Assembly (NCBI RefSeq): GCF_002860255.1
Contig: NZ_PGVE01000028.1
Span: 1 to 64,000 of the forward strand
Origin: Neobacillus cucumis
Lineage (GTDB): Bacteria; Bacillota; Bacilli; Bacillales; Cytobacillaceae
Length of the DNA stretch: 64,000 bases
Reading direction: 5' to 3'
Shown here: positions 16,529-26,391 of the stretch, in pieces
Layout: each line of letters begins with the position of its first letter
Numbering within the stretch: the stretch's first letter is position 1
The notes under the pieces: model-generated
Database searches by the model: none
What the model was told of the DNA's origin: nothing
The model's input: only the letters and a program-made list of their open reading frames with translations
Made by a program: the position numbers and the translations under genes

Positions 16529-17242
16529 TTACCAGTTCATTTTGTTCCCTTGATAGTCAATGAACATGTGTTCTTCTATGGCAGGGGATTTCAAGATTTC
16601 ATTTGCAATTCCAGTTGCGGATTCGATCGCATCAATGGTAGCATTTGGGTTAAATTCACCAAAAATATAGGTTTTCACAAATCCTGGATGGAAGGCTAAA
16701 ACCTTGATTCCATATTCCTTTAAATGATTTTGCATGATGGTTAATTGCATGTTTAGTGCAGCCTTTGACATGCAATAGGCGTATTCCTTTTTTCTCCAGG
16801 AATCTGCCACACTTCCTGCTTCGGAGGAAATATTCGCGAGAATTTTGCTTTTGCCTTTCATTAATAATGGAATGACAGATTTGGAGACACGTAACGGTCC
16901 CAACGTATTCGTGTTATAGTGTTTCATTATATCTTCATAATTAATTTCACCGAGTATATCCTCGGAACGATCTACATAAATAGCCGCATTATTAATCAAG
17001 ATATCTAATTGGCCCGCTGTTTCCTTAATATAATCCGCAGCCGCATCGACTGATTGCTGATTTGTTACATCTAATGTAACAATATGTAAATCCTCGCCAT
17101 ATTCTTTTTTTAATTCGTTCAGTTCCGTCCAATCATTCAAATATTGTCCAGCAAATACTGTAAAATCAGATTGAAGGAAAACCTTTGTTAGAGCAAAACC
17201 TAAGCCTCTGTCCGCCCCAGTAATATAAATAGTCCTTTTCAT
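16529..17242 (-). CDS. Short-chain dehydrogenase/reductase
   Basis: A 237-residue NAD(P)-dependent SDR with the cofactor motif TGADRGLGFA near residue 6, LDVTNQ, the NNAAIY motif (NNAG equivalent), a catalytic Ser (ISSEAGS) and YAYCMSKAA with catalytic Tyr-x3-Lys. It resembles the sniffer/carbonyl reductase branch. I use ATG 17242; an upstream TTG three codons earlier is possible. Substrate unknown. It appears to be a single-gene unit. Confidence 0.92.
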   Translation of the reverse strand: MKRTIYITGADRGLGFALTKVFLQSDFTVFAGQYLNDWTELNELKKEYGEDLHIVTLDVTNQQSVDAAADYIKETAGQLDILINNAAIYVDRSEDILGEINYEDIMKHYNTNTLGPLRVSKSVIPLLMKGKSKILANISSEAGSVADSWRKKEYAYCMSKAALNMQLTIMQNHLKEYGIKVLAFHPGFVKTYIFGEFNPNATIDAIESATGIANEILKSPAIEEHMFIDYQGNKMNW

Positions 17243-17449
17243 AAATGCCAATTCTCTCCTCTCTTTTTAACGCAGTACCGTAATAATGTAAACACTTTCA
17301 CCCTATAGGTATTCTCCATTAAAAGTATATATCCTTGTATTTAAAATAAATAACTGCAGGTTATTTTTTAAGTTTGTTTATGGTGTCTGACTTTTTTTGA
17401 GGAATTGTTGATATAGTTCGCTTGGGAAGATAGTTGTGTTAAATTAAAT

Positions 17450-17998
17450 CTAATTTGTCTCTATATCATCCACAGATAGGACATCAGCAATAAAGAGAGC
17501 ATCCTCGGAAAAAATACAATACAAATCTGAAACCAGATTATGAAGGTTAGTTTTTTGTATTACAAAGCCCTCAAATCCCTGTTTTATAAGTTTTTGCTGA
17601 AATTTCTCATTAGCTTCTTCTTTATTTAATAATGTAGCCCGATCTACCCAGCTTGGAATCTTTTTCCTAGTCGTAAAATAATCACAATATTTGTCACGTT
17701 CACTCATAAACAAATCATAGGATTCGTATTCCTTTAGGTTTGGTTCATCAATATATACTCTATAAATAAAGCCGCGGACCATCCTTTCATATTGCACGAC
17801 TTTCGGTTGATCATCATCCCAAAACTCTGTTTTTGATTTTTCGATAACGGTCTCTGTACCGATAGCGAATGGTTTGGCAGATTTGATGTCTGAAGTAAAC
17901 CATATTCCAATAGTATCGATATCGTTTGGTAATTGTTGAACCACCGTTTCTTTAGACAAGTAGTCAAGTTTTTTAATTGAACCATGATAAACGATCAT
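17450..17998 (-). CDS. Possible ADP-ribosyltransferase-like protein
   Basis: A 182-residue protein starting MIVYHGSIKKLD and containing GIWFTSDIKSAKPFA near residue 35. The pair YHGS...G-I-W-F-T-x8-A is the pattern of ADP-ribosyltransferase toxin and PARP-like folds (YHGT...GIYFT...A.YA). The rest (FIYRVYIDEPNLKEYES, GFEGFVIQ) is also compatible with that fold, but no catalytic Glu can be assigned with confidence. I start at ATG 17998, eight bases after AAGGAGG. No secretion signal and no immunity gene are visible. It could instead be an uncharacterised housekeeping relative. Confidence 0.55.
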   Translation of the reverse strand: MIVYHGSIKKLDYLSKETVVQQLPNDIDTIGIWFTSDIKSAKPFAIGTETVIEKSKTEFWDDDQPKVVQYERMVRGFIYRVYIDEPNLKEYESYDLFMSERDKYCDYFTTRKKIPSWVDRATLLNKEEANEKFQQKLIKQGFEGFVIQKTNLHNLVSDLYCIFSEDALFIADVLSVDDIETN

Positions 17999-18142
17999 AA
18001 GCATGCCCTCCTTTCTTAAATTACCTAGATTTTTGGGAATCATTTATGCTTCTTTATCAATTATAGTTTCCTTTTCTGTATATCCATAACACGACAAGCA
18101 AAAAATACATTAGGTTAGTTAGTAAAGAGATGGAGGAATGTT

Positions 18143-19918
18143 ATGAAATGGGTTTATAGGACATTTATTTCCTTAACTATTTTTGGTTTAGTTGGTTGTA
18201 TGGGAAATCAAAATGCAGAAAATTCAAAACAAAACATTGCAAACAACCAAAAAGTTAGAAATGTGGTCGATCGAAGTAACAAAATTCATAATATGGACAT
18301 CCGTACAAATCAAGCAGGGATTCCTGGTGATACTCAAGGTTTATCAAAAGAATACCATGGACATTTTTCAAACCGTCCAGAGGCAAACCTTCAAAAAGAA
18401 AATCCACCTGCTGCGGATAAACGCTTCATCCAGGTTCAATTGTTAGGGATTAATGATTTACATGGCCAATTAAATGTCACTCGGAAAGTAAATGGAAAAC
18501 CAGTAGGCAGAGTAGACTATTTGGCCGCTTATTTAAAACAACGGGCATCACAGAATAAAAATACTATTATGGTACATTCTGGAGACATGGTGGGAGCAAG
18601 CCCCCCCCTTTCTGCACTTTTACAGGATGAACCAACCATTGAGATTTTGAACAAATTAAATTACGGGATTGGAACAGTTGGAAACCATGAATTTGATGAA
18701 GGTGTACAGGAACTTCTTCGACTTATCAATGGAGGAACTAGTGATAAAACAGGAAATTTCGTTGGAGCTAATTTTCCAAACATTGTTGCAAATGTTGTAG
18801 ATAAAAAGACTGGTGATCCAATTTTGTCTCCCTACAAGGTTCTGAAAGTTAATGGTATCGAGATTGGATTTATTGGCGTAGTAACAACTGATACGCCAAG
18901 CATCGTCATTCCTAGCGGTGTTGAGGGAGTTAAATTTACCGATGAAGTAGATGCAATCAATCGCTATGTTCCAGAGCTGCAAAAACAAGGAGTCAGATCA
19001 ATTGTTGTTCTGGCTCATGATCCTGGAACATCGGGAATTAATGGCGAAAATCCAACCGGTAAGCTTGTCGATATGGCCAATGGCGTAGATGATGAAGTAG
19101 ATGTGATTTTTGGCGGTCACAATCATGCATATATGAATGCAACCATTAACAATAAGTTAGTTATTCAGGCTTATTCCTATGGAACAGCTTTTTCTGATGT
19201 TTATTTACAAATTGACCCTAAAACGAAGGATATTGTATCCAAAAAGGCAGATATTGTGACGACTTTTCAGGATGGGATAACGCCAGATTCAGAAATAAAG
19301 AACATGGTAGAGGGCTATGAGGCAAAAGTAGCACCGTTAGTAAACCGGGTAATTGGTACAACCACTGACGGTCTGACATCACTGCAAAATGCTAATGGAG
19401 AATCTGTGCTTGGTGATTTAATTGCTGATTCCCAAAGAAATTCAATGAAAACGGATTTTGCTTTTATGAATCCAGGTGGAATTAGAGCAGATCTCGATCC
19501 AGGAGATATTACGTGGGGTCAAGCTTATACTGTTCAGCCTTTTAATAATGCTCTAATTAAAATGACAATGACAGGTCAACAGGTACGAGACGTCCTTAAT
19601 CAACAGTGGGGGGCGACTTCCACAAACATGCTTCAAATTTCAGGGTTAACTTATACATGGGATGCAAACCATCCTACTGGACAAAAGGTTACCAGCATTT
19701 TGCTTCCAGATGGAACACCTATTGACCCAAATAAAACATACACAGTTGTCGCTAACGCCTTCCTTGCTGGTGGTGGGGATGGATTTACTGTATTTAACCA
19801 AGGTCAAAATCGAGAAACTGGTCCAATTGATCTAGATGCTTTTGTTGATTATTTAAAAACATTACCAACCCCCTTTACCTACAGTATGGGTAACAGAATT
19901 CATAGGGTTCAATATTAG
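18143..19918 (+). CDS. 5'-nucleotidase / 2',3'-cyclic phosphodiesterase lipoprotein
   Basis: An exported nucleotide-hydrolysing enzyme anchored by an N-terminal lipid. The signal peptide ends in the lipobox LVGC (Cys19). The metallophosphatase domain (about residues 95-350) has INDLHGQ, HSGDMVGASPP, VGNHEFDEG, LAHDP and GGHNHA metal-binding motifs. The C-terminal 5'-nucleotidase domain (about 385-590) shows NPGGIRADL and GGGDGF. The linker between lipid anchor and enzyme is Asn/Lys-rich. At 591 residues it is typical of single-domain-pair relatives of YfkN. ATG 18143 follows TGGAGGAA. A terminator follows. Confidence 0.94.
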   Translation: MKWVYRTFISLTIFGLVGCMGNQNAENSKQNIANNQKVRNVVDRSNKIHNMDIRTNQAGIPGDTQGLSKEYHGHFSNRPEANLQKENPPAADKRFIQVQLLGINDLHGQLNVTRKVNGKPVGRVDYLAAYLKQRASQNKNTIMVHSGDMVGASPPLSALLQDEPTIEILNKLNYGIGTVGNHEFDEGVQELLRLINGGTSDKTGNFVGANFPNIVANVVDKKTGDPILSPYKVLKVNGIEIGFIGVVTTDTPSIVIPSGVEGVKFTDEVDAINRYVPELQKQGVRSIVVLAHDPGTSGINGENPTGKLVDMANGVDDEVDVIFGGHNHAYMNATINNKLVIQAYSYGTAFSDVYLQIDPKTKDIVSKKADIVTTFQDGITPDSEIKNMVEGYEAKVAPLVNRVIGTTTDGLTSLQNANGESVLGDLIADSQRNSMKTDFAFMNPGGIRADLDPGDITWGQAYTVQPFNNALIKMTMTGQQVRDVLNQQWGATSTNMLQISGLTYTWDANHPTGQKVTSILLPDGTPIDPNKTYTVVANAFLAGGGDGFTVFNQGQNRETGPIDLDAFVDYLKTLPTPFTYSMGNRIHRVQY

Positions 19919-19953
19919 TATTAAATCAAATAGTGCTAGTGCACTTGCCCAAC

Positions 19954-19983
19954 AAAAAGGTCGCCCGTAAGCGACCTTTTTCT
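19954..19983 (+). terminator. Terminator after the 5'-nucleotidase gene
   Basis: An AAAAAGGTCGC/GCGACCTTTTT stem with a six-base loop. Confidence 0.85.
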
Positions 19984-20047
19984 ATCAATTATACCTTAAA
20001 AACCTTAACCTTTTAGATTAGGTTTACATAATAATATTCTTGTTAAC

Positions 20048-21223
20048 TCAAACAACATTTCCTTTCATTTGTTCTGTTTTATTTTTCTTGATGATTTGGT
20101 GGTTTCCAATTAAGGTGATTTCATTAAATGGATTGGTGTCCCCCACTTTAACATTCGAATAAATGAATGTATCACTACCGACAATGGCTCGATTAATCAC
20201 AACATTTTCTCCGATAAAGGTATTTGGCAAAATGACTGAATCCTTTATGACCGCACCTTTACTAACCGTTACTCCGTGATATAGGACCGAGTTCTCCACT
20301 TTACCAAACACCTTACAGCCTTCGGAAACTAACGATTGATTGATAGCAGCTTTTCCGTCCAAATAAAATGGCTGCTTAGAGGATTCACGCGTATAGATCC
20401 CCCACTCTTCATTTTGTAAAATCGGATTCGTTTCGTAAGAAAGTAAATCCATGTTGGCTTCCCAAAGGCTTTGCACTGTTCCTACGTCTTTCCAATAACC
20501 TTTGAAGCGATAAGCATATACCTGGTGGTTATCTTCGATCATCGCAGGGATAATATCTTTACCAAAATCCTTCGATGAGAAGGGTCTTTTCTCCTCTTTT
20601 TCTAAATACCTCTTTAACAGTTTCCATTTAAAAATATAGATCCCCATAGATGCTAGATTGGATTTGGGTTGTTTGGGTTTTTCTTCAAAATCTAGTATCC
20701 TCATGGAATCAGCATCAATATTCATAATACCAAACCGATTCGCTTCTCTCCAAGGAACATTAATAACAGAAATCGTGACATCAGCGTTTGTTTCTTCGTG
20801 CTGCTCTAGCATTTTACTATAATCCATTTTATAAATGTGATCGCCAGATAAAACAAGAACATACTCCGGTTTATGACTTTCGATATAGTGGAGGTTTTGA
20901 TAAATAGCATGGGCTGTTCCTTCATACCATCTATCACCTTTCTCACTTTGGTAAGGAGGAAGAATCGTGATGCCGCCATTTTTCCGATCCAAGTCCCAGT
21001 ACTTTCCATCACCAATATAATTATGAAGAGTGTGAGGTTGATACTGTGTCAAAACTCCTACCGTATCAATACCAGAATTGCTGCAGTTACTTAGTGTAAA
21101 ATCAATAATCCGATATTTTCCACCGAATGGAACGGCTGGTTTCGCTGTATATGTGGTTAATTCTTTTAGTCTCGTTCCTCTGCCACCTGCTAAAAGCATG
21201 GCAATACATTGTTTTTTAGTCAT
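20048..21223 (-). CDS. glgC: Glucose-1-phosphate adenylyltransferase
   Basis: GlgC makes ADP-glucose from glucose-1-phosphate and ATP, the committed step of glycogen synthesis. The 391-residue protein has the nucleotidyltransferase motif [38 protein letters not shown], the sugar-phosphate site GYWKDVGT and a C-terminal left-handed helix domain. ATG 21223 follows AAGGAGGG. Unlike the usual glgBCDAP operon, no other glycogen gene is adjacent, so this is either a displaced or a second copy. The catalytic motifs are intact. Confidence 0.95.
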   Translation of the reverse strand: MTKKQCIAMLLAGGRGTRLKELTTYTAKPAVPFGGKYRIIDFTLSNCSNSGIDTVGVLTQYQPHTLHNYIGDGKYWDLDRKNGGITILPPYQSEKGDRWYEGTAHAIYQNLHYIESHKPEYVLVLSGDHIYKMDYSKMLEQHEETNADVTISVINVPWREANRFGIMNIDADSMRILDFEEKPKQPKSNLASMGIYIFKWKLLKRYLEKEEKRPFSSKDFGKDIIPAMIEDNHQVYAYRFKGYWKDVGTVQSLWEANMDLLSYETNPILQNEEWGIYTRESSKQPFYLDGKAAINQSLVSEGCKVFGKVENSVLYHGVTVSKGAVIKDSVILPNTFIGENVVINRAIVGSDTFIYSNVKVGDTNPFNEITLIGNHQIIKKNKTEQMKGNVV

Positions 21224-21520
21224 GGTGTCCCTCCTTGTTATTTTTATATAAAGTTTAATACCTTTTTTTACATAAGTTTAAACTGAAAAAATTGAGGAAT
21301 TTAATATTTTTAATTGGTGTTTAACTAGCGAAGCTTTTGAGGCAGGAGTATAAGTAACTTTCTAATAATTAAATAATAATCCAAAAATTCAGAATCACAA
21401 GTATGTGGTAAGATCTTCTTACAAACATTTTATTAAGATAATAAAGAATGGGCTTTCAATTCTAGTTGTCTCGAAATAGAATAATCATTTTTTTCCTATG
21501 CAAATTATGTATACACTAAA
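21224..21520. other. Intergenic region upstream of glgC, no gene recognised
   Basis: About 300 AT-rich bases with no convincing frame on either strand. The glgC promoter should lie here on the minus strand, but I cannot assign it. Confidence 0.6.
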
Positions 21521-21539
21521 GGGACAGATAGACTGTCCC
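21521..21539 (-). terminator. Terminator after the 42-aa gene
   Basis: A GGGACA/TGTCCC stem with a seven-base loop, then TTTAG on the minus strand. Confidence 0.6.
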
Positions 21540-21546
21540 ACCTTGA

Positions 21547-21675
21547 TTACTTATTATGATTTTGCTGTGCTTTTATCGCTACTTTTTCCAGTCCATTTTC
21601 TCTGTCAAATTCTACATCAGCCACGCCAACGCCCTTTCTATTTTTTGAAAATTTACTCTTTTTGTTTTTAGTCAT
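21547..21675 (-). CDS. 42-aa small protein, possibly YfhD-like
   Basis: A short frame from ATG 21675 with a GGGTG site and a hairpin terminator after its stop. The product has a basic start (MTKNKKSKFSKNRKG) and an acidic-to-polar second half (VADVEFDRENGLEKVAIKAQQ). The DVEF...A..AQ pattern recalls the small YfhD family, but the match is weak. It was found by reading the gap, as it is too short for usual length cut-offs. Confidence 0.55.
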   Translation of the reverse strand: MTKNKKSKFSKNRKGVGVADVEFDRENGLEKVAIKAQQNHNK

Positions 21676-21807
21676 TTTTACACCCGCCCATAGTTTGATT
21701 GTATTCATTTAGGATGCTTTTCATGTTAGTTTACGGCACCCACATGGTTAGTTTGCTATCAATCGGCTCAGCTATTCGATATTCTCTTATTTTTCCGCTC
21801 ATTAAGA

Positions 21808-21838
21808 AAAAAGGATGCCCCAAACGATGGGCACCCTA
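21808..21838 (-). terminator. Terminator after the first DHA2 exporter gene
   Basis: A GGGTGCCC/GGGGCATCC stem followed by TTTTTT on the minus strand. Confidence 0.8.
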
Positions 21839-21845
21839 ACATTTA

Positions 21846-23372
21846 TTAATTTTCTGCAAGCTTGTTAACGACTTTTTGCTGTGAAGCCTTAGATTCTTCA
21901 GGATCTTCCGCTTGTTTCGCACGTTTAATGAAGAAAGCAAGTACAAGGGCCACAAAAGCAATACCAACGGAAACTAGGAATGCATCGTTAATCCCTTCCA
22001 ACATTGCCTTCATGGCAATTTCTTGTTTCATTTGTGCGACCATTTCTGCAGTTGGTTTTCCTGTCACATGCTTCATTGCAGAATCTGCCAGTTCAGTAGC
22101 ATGTGTTTTGGTACGGTTTGACATAATGGTTATCAGAAGAGCTGAACCAATCGCACCGGATACCTGCTGCAGTGTATTGTTCATGGCTGTTCCATGCGGA
22201 TAGTAACGTGCTGGCAGCTGATTTAATCCATTTGTCATAACTGGCATCATAACCATTGACATACCAAACATACGAACGGAGTATAAAATCATTAATTCTG
22301 TATAAGTAGTATCTAATGTTAATTTACTGAACATGTAACTAGTAAAGATGGTAATCGATAAACCTACAACAGCAAGTACCCTGCCGCCGAATTTATCAAA
22401 CAGTTTTCCAGTTATAGGACTCATGATTCCCATTAAGATAGAACCAGGAAGCATTAATAATCCGGATTTAAACGGAGTGATCCCGCGAATTGTTTGTACA
22501 TAAATAGGTAAAAGTAACATCGCTGAAAACATTGCCATAGCAATTACAATCGAGATCACAGAAGATAAAGCAAACATCGGGTATTTATATACTCTGAAAT
22601 TCAACATCGGCTTTTCTAGTTTGTTTTGACGAAGAATGAACCATACTAAGCTGATTGCCCCAATAGCAATTGTTAAATACACCTCTGGGCTATCCCAGCC
22701 CTTATCTCCTGCAGAGCTGAAACCATAAAGTAATCCCCCAAAACCTACACTAGATAATAATAAGGAAAATTTATCAAGTGTAAGGTCAACTTTCCCTTTT
22801 TTATCCTTTAATATGAAGAGGGCAATCAATAGAACTACAGCCGCAATTGGTGATACTAAATGGAACAAGATTCTCCAGCTGTGATGTTCTACTAGGTAAC
22901 CGGAAAGTGTTGGTCCAACTGCCGGAGCAAAAATAAATACTAAACCAAACAGACCCATCGCTGCTCCTCTTTTTTCAGGCGGGAAGCTCGTAAGCATCAC
23001 GTTCATTAATAATGGCATCATGATCGCTGAACCAGATGCTTGAATCATCCTGGCCGCTAATAACAGCGGAAAGACATGAGAAAATCCAGCAATAATCGTT
23101 CCTAAGGTAAATAAACTCATCGCTGTAAGGAATAGTCTTCTTACTGTGTATTTTTGAATTAAAAACGCTGTTGCTGGAATCATAACCCCATTGACCAGCA
23201 TATACGCGGTTGCCAACCATTGAACAGTCGATGCATTGACATCTAAATCCTTCATTATAGAAGGAAGTGCAACATTTAATAGTGTTTCATTTAACATTGA
23301 AATAAACGCACCGATCATTAATATTGCAATGATCCCGTATGGAGGGCGTTTATCAGTTAACGGTGATTCCAT
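21846..23372 (-). CDS. DHA2-family MFS drug exporter (EmrB/QacA type)
   Basis: A 14-helix proton-coupled exporter of 508 residues. The first helix has LNETLLNVALP (motif D1), followed by WLATAYMLVNG, the RRLF loop (motif A) and the GPTLSGYL motif C typical of antiporters. ATG 23372 follows AAGGGGG. It is divergent from a TetR regulator gene with palindromic sites between them, so it is probably derepressed by a drug. A close paralogue lies at 35746-37248. The drug cannot be predicted. Confidence 0.93.
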   Translation of the reverse strand: MESPLTDKRPPYGIIAILMIGAFISMLNETLLNVALPSIMKDLDVNASTVQWLATAYMLVNGVMIPATAFLIQKYTVRRLFLTAMSLFTLGTIIAGFSHVFPLLLAARMIQASGSAIMMPLLMNVMLTSFPPEKRGAAMGLFGLVFIFAPAVGPTLSGYLVEHHSWRILFHLVSPIAAVVLLIALFILKDKKGKVDLTLDKFSLLLSSVGFGGLLYGFSSAGDKGWDSPEVYLTIAIGAISLVWFILRQNKLEKPMLNFRVYKYPMFALSSVISIVIAMAMFSAMLLLPIYVQTIRGITPFKSGLLMLPGSILMGIMSPITGKLFDKFGGRVLAVVGLSITIFTSYMFSKLTLDTTYTELMILYSVRMFGMSMVMMPVMTNGLNQLPARYYPHGTAMNNTLQQVSGAIGSALLITIMSNRTKTHATELADSAMKHVTGKPTAEMVAQMKQEIAMKAMLEGINDAFLVSVGIAFVALVLAFFIKRAKQAEDPEESKASQQKVVNKLAEN

Positions 23373-23397
23373 TTATATTCCCCCTTGTAAACTGTTG

Positions 23398-23530
23398 GTA
23401 CATTTTTTTGTACTGCTATTCTGCATAGACATTATCATATACCGATAGTTCATTTTTTGCAACTAAAAAATATCAGAAAATGAACTATATTTGTCTAAAA
23501 GCCGAAAATAAGGTACAATATTTTTTGTAC
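23398..23530. promoter_or_regulatory. Divergent operator region of the TetR/exporter pair
   Basis: Three inverted repeats lie between the divergent genes: GTACA...TGTAC at 23398-23413, an 11-base repeat TAGTTCATTTT/AAAATGAACTA at 23446-23456 and 23477-23487, and GTACAA...TTGTAC at 23513-23530. The two GTACA sites flank the intergenic region and are the best candidates for TetR binding. Confidence 0.6.
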
Positions 23531-23563
23531 TATCAGTCTAATCAGAAAATATAGGTGATTATT

Positions 23564-24454
23564 ATGAACGATAGAAAGCAGCATGTTATTACAAAAGCTC
23601 ATCAGTTGTTTATCGAAAAGGGCTTTCAAGCCACTTCGATTATCGAAATCATAGAATTCAGCGGTATCTCCAAAGGTACCTTTTATAATTATTTTTCCTC
23701 CAAAAATGAACTGTTGATTGCTATATTCACTTCCTTGAGCGAAAGGATTGCTAAGGAGCGAAATGAATTATTAATCGGACAGGATCCTGCTGATATTGAG
23801 ATCTTTATTAAACAGCTGGAGCTGCAAATGGCCTTTAATAAGCGGAATAAATTGCTAACACTTTTCGAAGAGGTTTTTGTCTCCAATGATCCTGCTTTAA
23901 AGCAATTTTTAAAGCAATTTCAAATAATGTACCTTCATTGGATCTATAACCGCTTTTTGGACCTTTTTGGGAAAAATAAACAACCCTATTTGCTTGATTG
24001 TTCGATTATGTTTCTTGGCATGCTCCATCATAATATTCATCATCATTTTTTCGCCAATGAAATGGATAGCAGTTTAAAACATGTCATTCGTTATAGCGTA
24101 GAACGGGCTGTAAAGATGGTAGAGGAAGTTGTAAAAAGTGGCGAACAACTATTGGACCCTGAGATTTTTACAAAATGGCTCCCGGAATGTAATAAGAATG
24201 GATTGGCTTTTGAGAGGAAATTACATCATATCATTTCTGCCTTAAAGAAATATATAAATGAAGGAGAAAATCATTTAGAACCTATTGAATTATTGGACTT
24301 CATACAGGAAGAAATTGTCCATTCCAAGACCCCACGGAAATTCCTTATTAAAAGTGCTCTCTCGACATTAAGAGAAATCTCGGGTAAGAAATGGCAGGGC
24401 GATTTAGAAAAGCTCGAGAAACTTATCAATGACTTTCTTGTTCAAAAATCATAA
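23564..24454 (+). CDS. TetR-family transcriptional regulator
   Basis: The N-terminal 55 residues form the TetR helix-turn-helix (HVITKAHQLFIEKGFQATSIIEIIEFSGISKGTFYNYFSSK). The remaining 240 residues are a long helical ligand-binding region, more than the usual 130-150, with an extra C-terminal helical part. I use ATG 23564 after AGGTGA rather than a GTG three codons earlier; this gives 296 residues. It is divergent from the DHA2 exporter gene, which it most likely represses. The inducer is unknown. Confidence 0.93.
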   Translation: MNDRKQHVITKAHQLFIEKGFQATSIIEIIEFSGISKGTFYNYFSSKNELLIAIFTSLSERIAKERNELLIGQDPADIEIFIKQLELQMAFNKRNKLLTLFEEVFVSNDPALKQFLKQFQIMYLHWIYNRFLDLFGKNKQPYLLDCSIMFLGMLHHNIHHHFFANEMDSSLKHVIRYSVERAVKMVEEVVKSGEQLLDPEIFTKWLPECNKNGLAFERKLHHIISALKKYINEGENHLEPIELLDFIQEEIVHSKTPRKFLIKSALSTLREISGKKWQGDLEKLEKLINDFLVQKS

Positions 24455-24455
24455 A

Positions 24456-24490
24456 TAAAAAAAAGTGCGAATTTCATTCGCACTTTTTTT
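24456..24490. terminator. Bidirectional terminator
   Basis: AAAAAGTGCGAAT/ATTCGCACTTTTT lies between the convergent TetR and aldo/keto reductase genes. Confidence 0.85.
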
Positions 24491-24498
24491 GTTGTATA

Positions 24499-25323
24499 TT
24501 ATCTTACATTCATTTCACTCGGATGTGGACCTTTACGTCGATTGCGATTAATTTGATTGATTTCGTTCATTTCATCAGATGTGAGTTCGAAATCAAAAAC
24601 TTGGAAGTTTTCCTCAATTCTTGAAGGCGTTACAGATTTAGGAATCACAATTGTATTATTTTGCAAATGCCAGCGGAGTACGGTTTGAGCTGGAGTCTTT
24701 CCGTATGCTTTAGCAATTCTTTGTACGACTTCATCTTGTAATACTTCTCCGCCTTGGTCTAGAGGACTCCAAGCTTCTACAAAAATATTATGCTTTGCAC
24801 AGAACTCTTTCAATTCATTTTGCGCAAGGTACGGATGACACTCCACTTGATTTAGAACGGGGACTACTTCACATTCTTTTAAAAGTCTCTCTAAATGTTC
24901 CACTTCAAAGTTGCAAACACCGATTGCTTTTACACGTCCCTCATGATAAAGCTTTTCTAGTGCTTTATACGTTTCCACATATTGATCAAATTGAGGAGTA
25001 GGCCAATGAATTAAGTAAAGATCTACATAGTCTAGTCCCAGTCTTTCTAAGCTCTCATCGAATGCACGTAATGTATTATCATAGCCTTGGTCACTATTCC
25101 AAACTTTTGTTGTAATAAACAACTCTTCACGTGGTACTGACGCTTCTTTAATTGCTTTCCCGACGCCAATTTCATTTTGATAAATCATAGCCGTATCAAT
25201 CGAACGGTACCCTACTTCAATCGCCGTTTTCACTGCCGATGCTGCTTGATCATCTTCTACCTGCCACACACCAAAACCAAGCTGGGGCATTTTTAAACCG
25301 TTATTTAATGTAACAAAATTCAT
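24499..25323 (-). CDS. Aldo/keto reductase
   Basis: A 274-residue NADPH-dependent TIM-barrel reductase of the AKR5 branch (YvgN/YtbE-like). Catalytic Asp and Tyr are in DTAMIYQNE, Lys in TTKVWN and His in LIHWP; the cofactor tail site is IPKSVTPSRIEEN. Such enzymes reduce methylglyoxal and other aldehydes. ATG 25323 follows AAAGGAG. It lies 36 bases downstream of an old-yellow-enzyme gene, so the pair is probably one reductive detoxification operon. Confidence 0.94.
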   Translation of the reverse strand: MNFVTLNNGLKMPQLGFGVWQVEDDQAASAVKTAIEVGYRSIDTAMIYQNEIGVGKAIKEASVPREELFITTKVWNSDQGYDNTLRAFDESLERLGLDYVDLYLIHWPTPQFDQYVETYKALEKLYHEGRVKAIGVCNFEVEHLERLLKECEVVPVLNQVECHPYLAQNELKEFCAKHNIFVEAWSPLDQGGEVLQDEVVQRIAKAYGKTPAQTVLRWHLQNNTIVIPKSVTPSRIEENFQVFDFELTSDEMNEINQINRNRRKGPHPSEMNVR

Positions 25324-25359
25324 GTTTCTTGCTCCTTTGTACGTGAATTTTTTATTAGA

Positions 25360-26391
25360 TTAGCGGCTTGGAAACCCTCGTGTATACTGTCTTGGGATTT
25401 CTGTATCTTTATGAAGTACTGTTGCAGCTTCCAGAGCCCAATATGGATTTCTTAACATAGCTCTGCCGACAGCTACTAGGTCTGCGTCTTGGTTACCGAT
25501 GACAGAGTTAGCCAGTTCTGGTTCATCCAATCTGCCTACGGCAATCACAGGGATATTCAATGCTTGCTTAATGGCTCTTGCTAAAGGAACTTGGTAGGCT
25601 ACATGTGTTCCTGGTCTTCCAGCAGCAGCGATTTGCCCTTCTCCTCCTGAGCTTACATGAAACATATCGACTCCTGCCTTTTGGAATTCTCTTGAAAATT
25701 CAATTGCATCCTCGATTCCATAACCGCCTTCTACATATTCTGTTCCCGAAATACGCATAATTAATGGCATCTCTTCAGGCATTTCACTTTTTGCAGCTTG
25801 AATGATTTCTTTCCCAAACTTGGTCAATTCCTGTCCATACTCGTCTGTTCTTTTATTCGTGTATGAAGATGTAAATTGGTGAATTAAATAGCCATGTGCA
25901 CCATGTAGTTCTATGACATCTACCCCTGCTTTTACTGCTCTTTGTACGGCCAAGCGGAATTTTTCGACCATTTCTTTTACTTCTTCAGTAGGAAGGGCTC
26001 TTGGTGTTTTTGATTTTTCATCAAATGGAATGGCAGAAGGTGCAACAGGCTCCTCGGCATCTTCGGCTTTACGCCCTGCATGAGCAATTTGAATCCCCAC
26101 CTTCGCTCCATATTGGTGGCAGGCATCCACAATTCGTTTTAGCGCAGGAATCTGCTCGTCCGACCACAAGCCTAAATCATAATCTGTAATGCGGCCATCT
26201 GGCTCCACATCAGTCATTTCGATAATGATCAAGCTCGCACCGCCAATGGCACGGCTAACGTAATGCACGTAATGCCAGTCTGTTGCAATACCGTCTTTAT
26301 TAGTCACAGAGTATTGACACATCGGTGGCATAACAACGCGATTCTTTAACTGCAGCCCTTTTATTTGATAAGGTGTAAATAAATGATCCAT
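25360..26391 (-). CDS. namA: NADPH dehydrogenase NamA (YqjM-like old yellow enzyme)
   Basis: An FMN-dependent ene-reductase. The 343-residue protein has the YqjM-type N-terminus (LFTPYQIKGLQLKNRVVMPPMCQYS), in which Cys replaces the Thr of classical members, then QIAHAGRK, HGAHGYLIHQF with the substrate-binding His pair, and a C-terminal GRAMLRNPYWA FMN loop. I use ATG 26391, seven bases after AAGGAG. It reduces electrophilic alkenes and nitro compounds with NADPH. GTTAAC repeats about 60 bases upstream (26450-26476) could be an operator for the nearby MarR protein. Confidence 0.93.
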   Translation of the reverse strand: MDHLFTPYQIKGLQLKNRVVMPPMCQYSVTNKDGIATDWHYVHYVSRAIGGASLIIIEMTDVEPDGRITDYDLGLWSDEQIPALKRIVDACHQYGAKVGIQIAHAGRKAEDAEEPVAPSAIPFDEKSKTPRALPTEEVKEMVEKFRLAVQRAVKAGVDVIELHGAHGYLIHQFTSSYTNKRTDEYGQELTKFGKEIIQAAKSEMPEEMPLIMRISGTEYVEGGYGIEDAIEFSREFQKAGVDMFHVSSGGEGQIAAAGRPGTHVAYQVPLARAIKQALNIPVIAVGRLDEPELANSVIGNQDADLVAVGRAMLRNPYWALEAATVLHKDTEIPRQYTRGFPSR

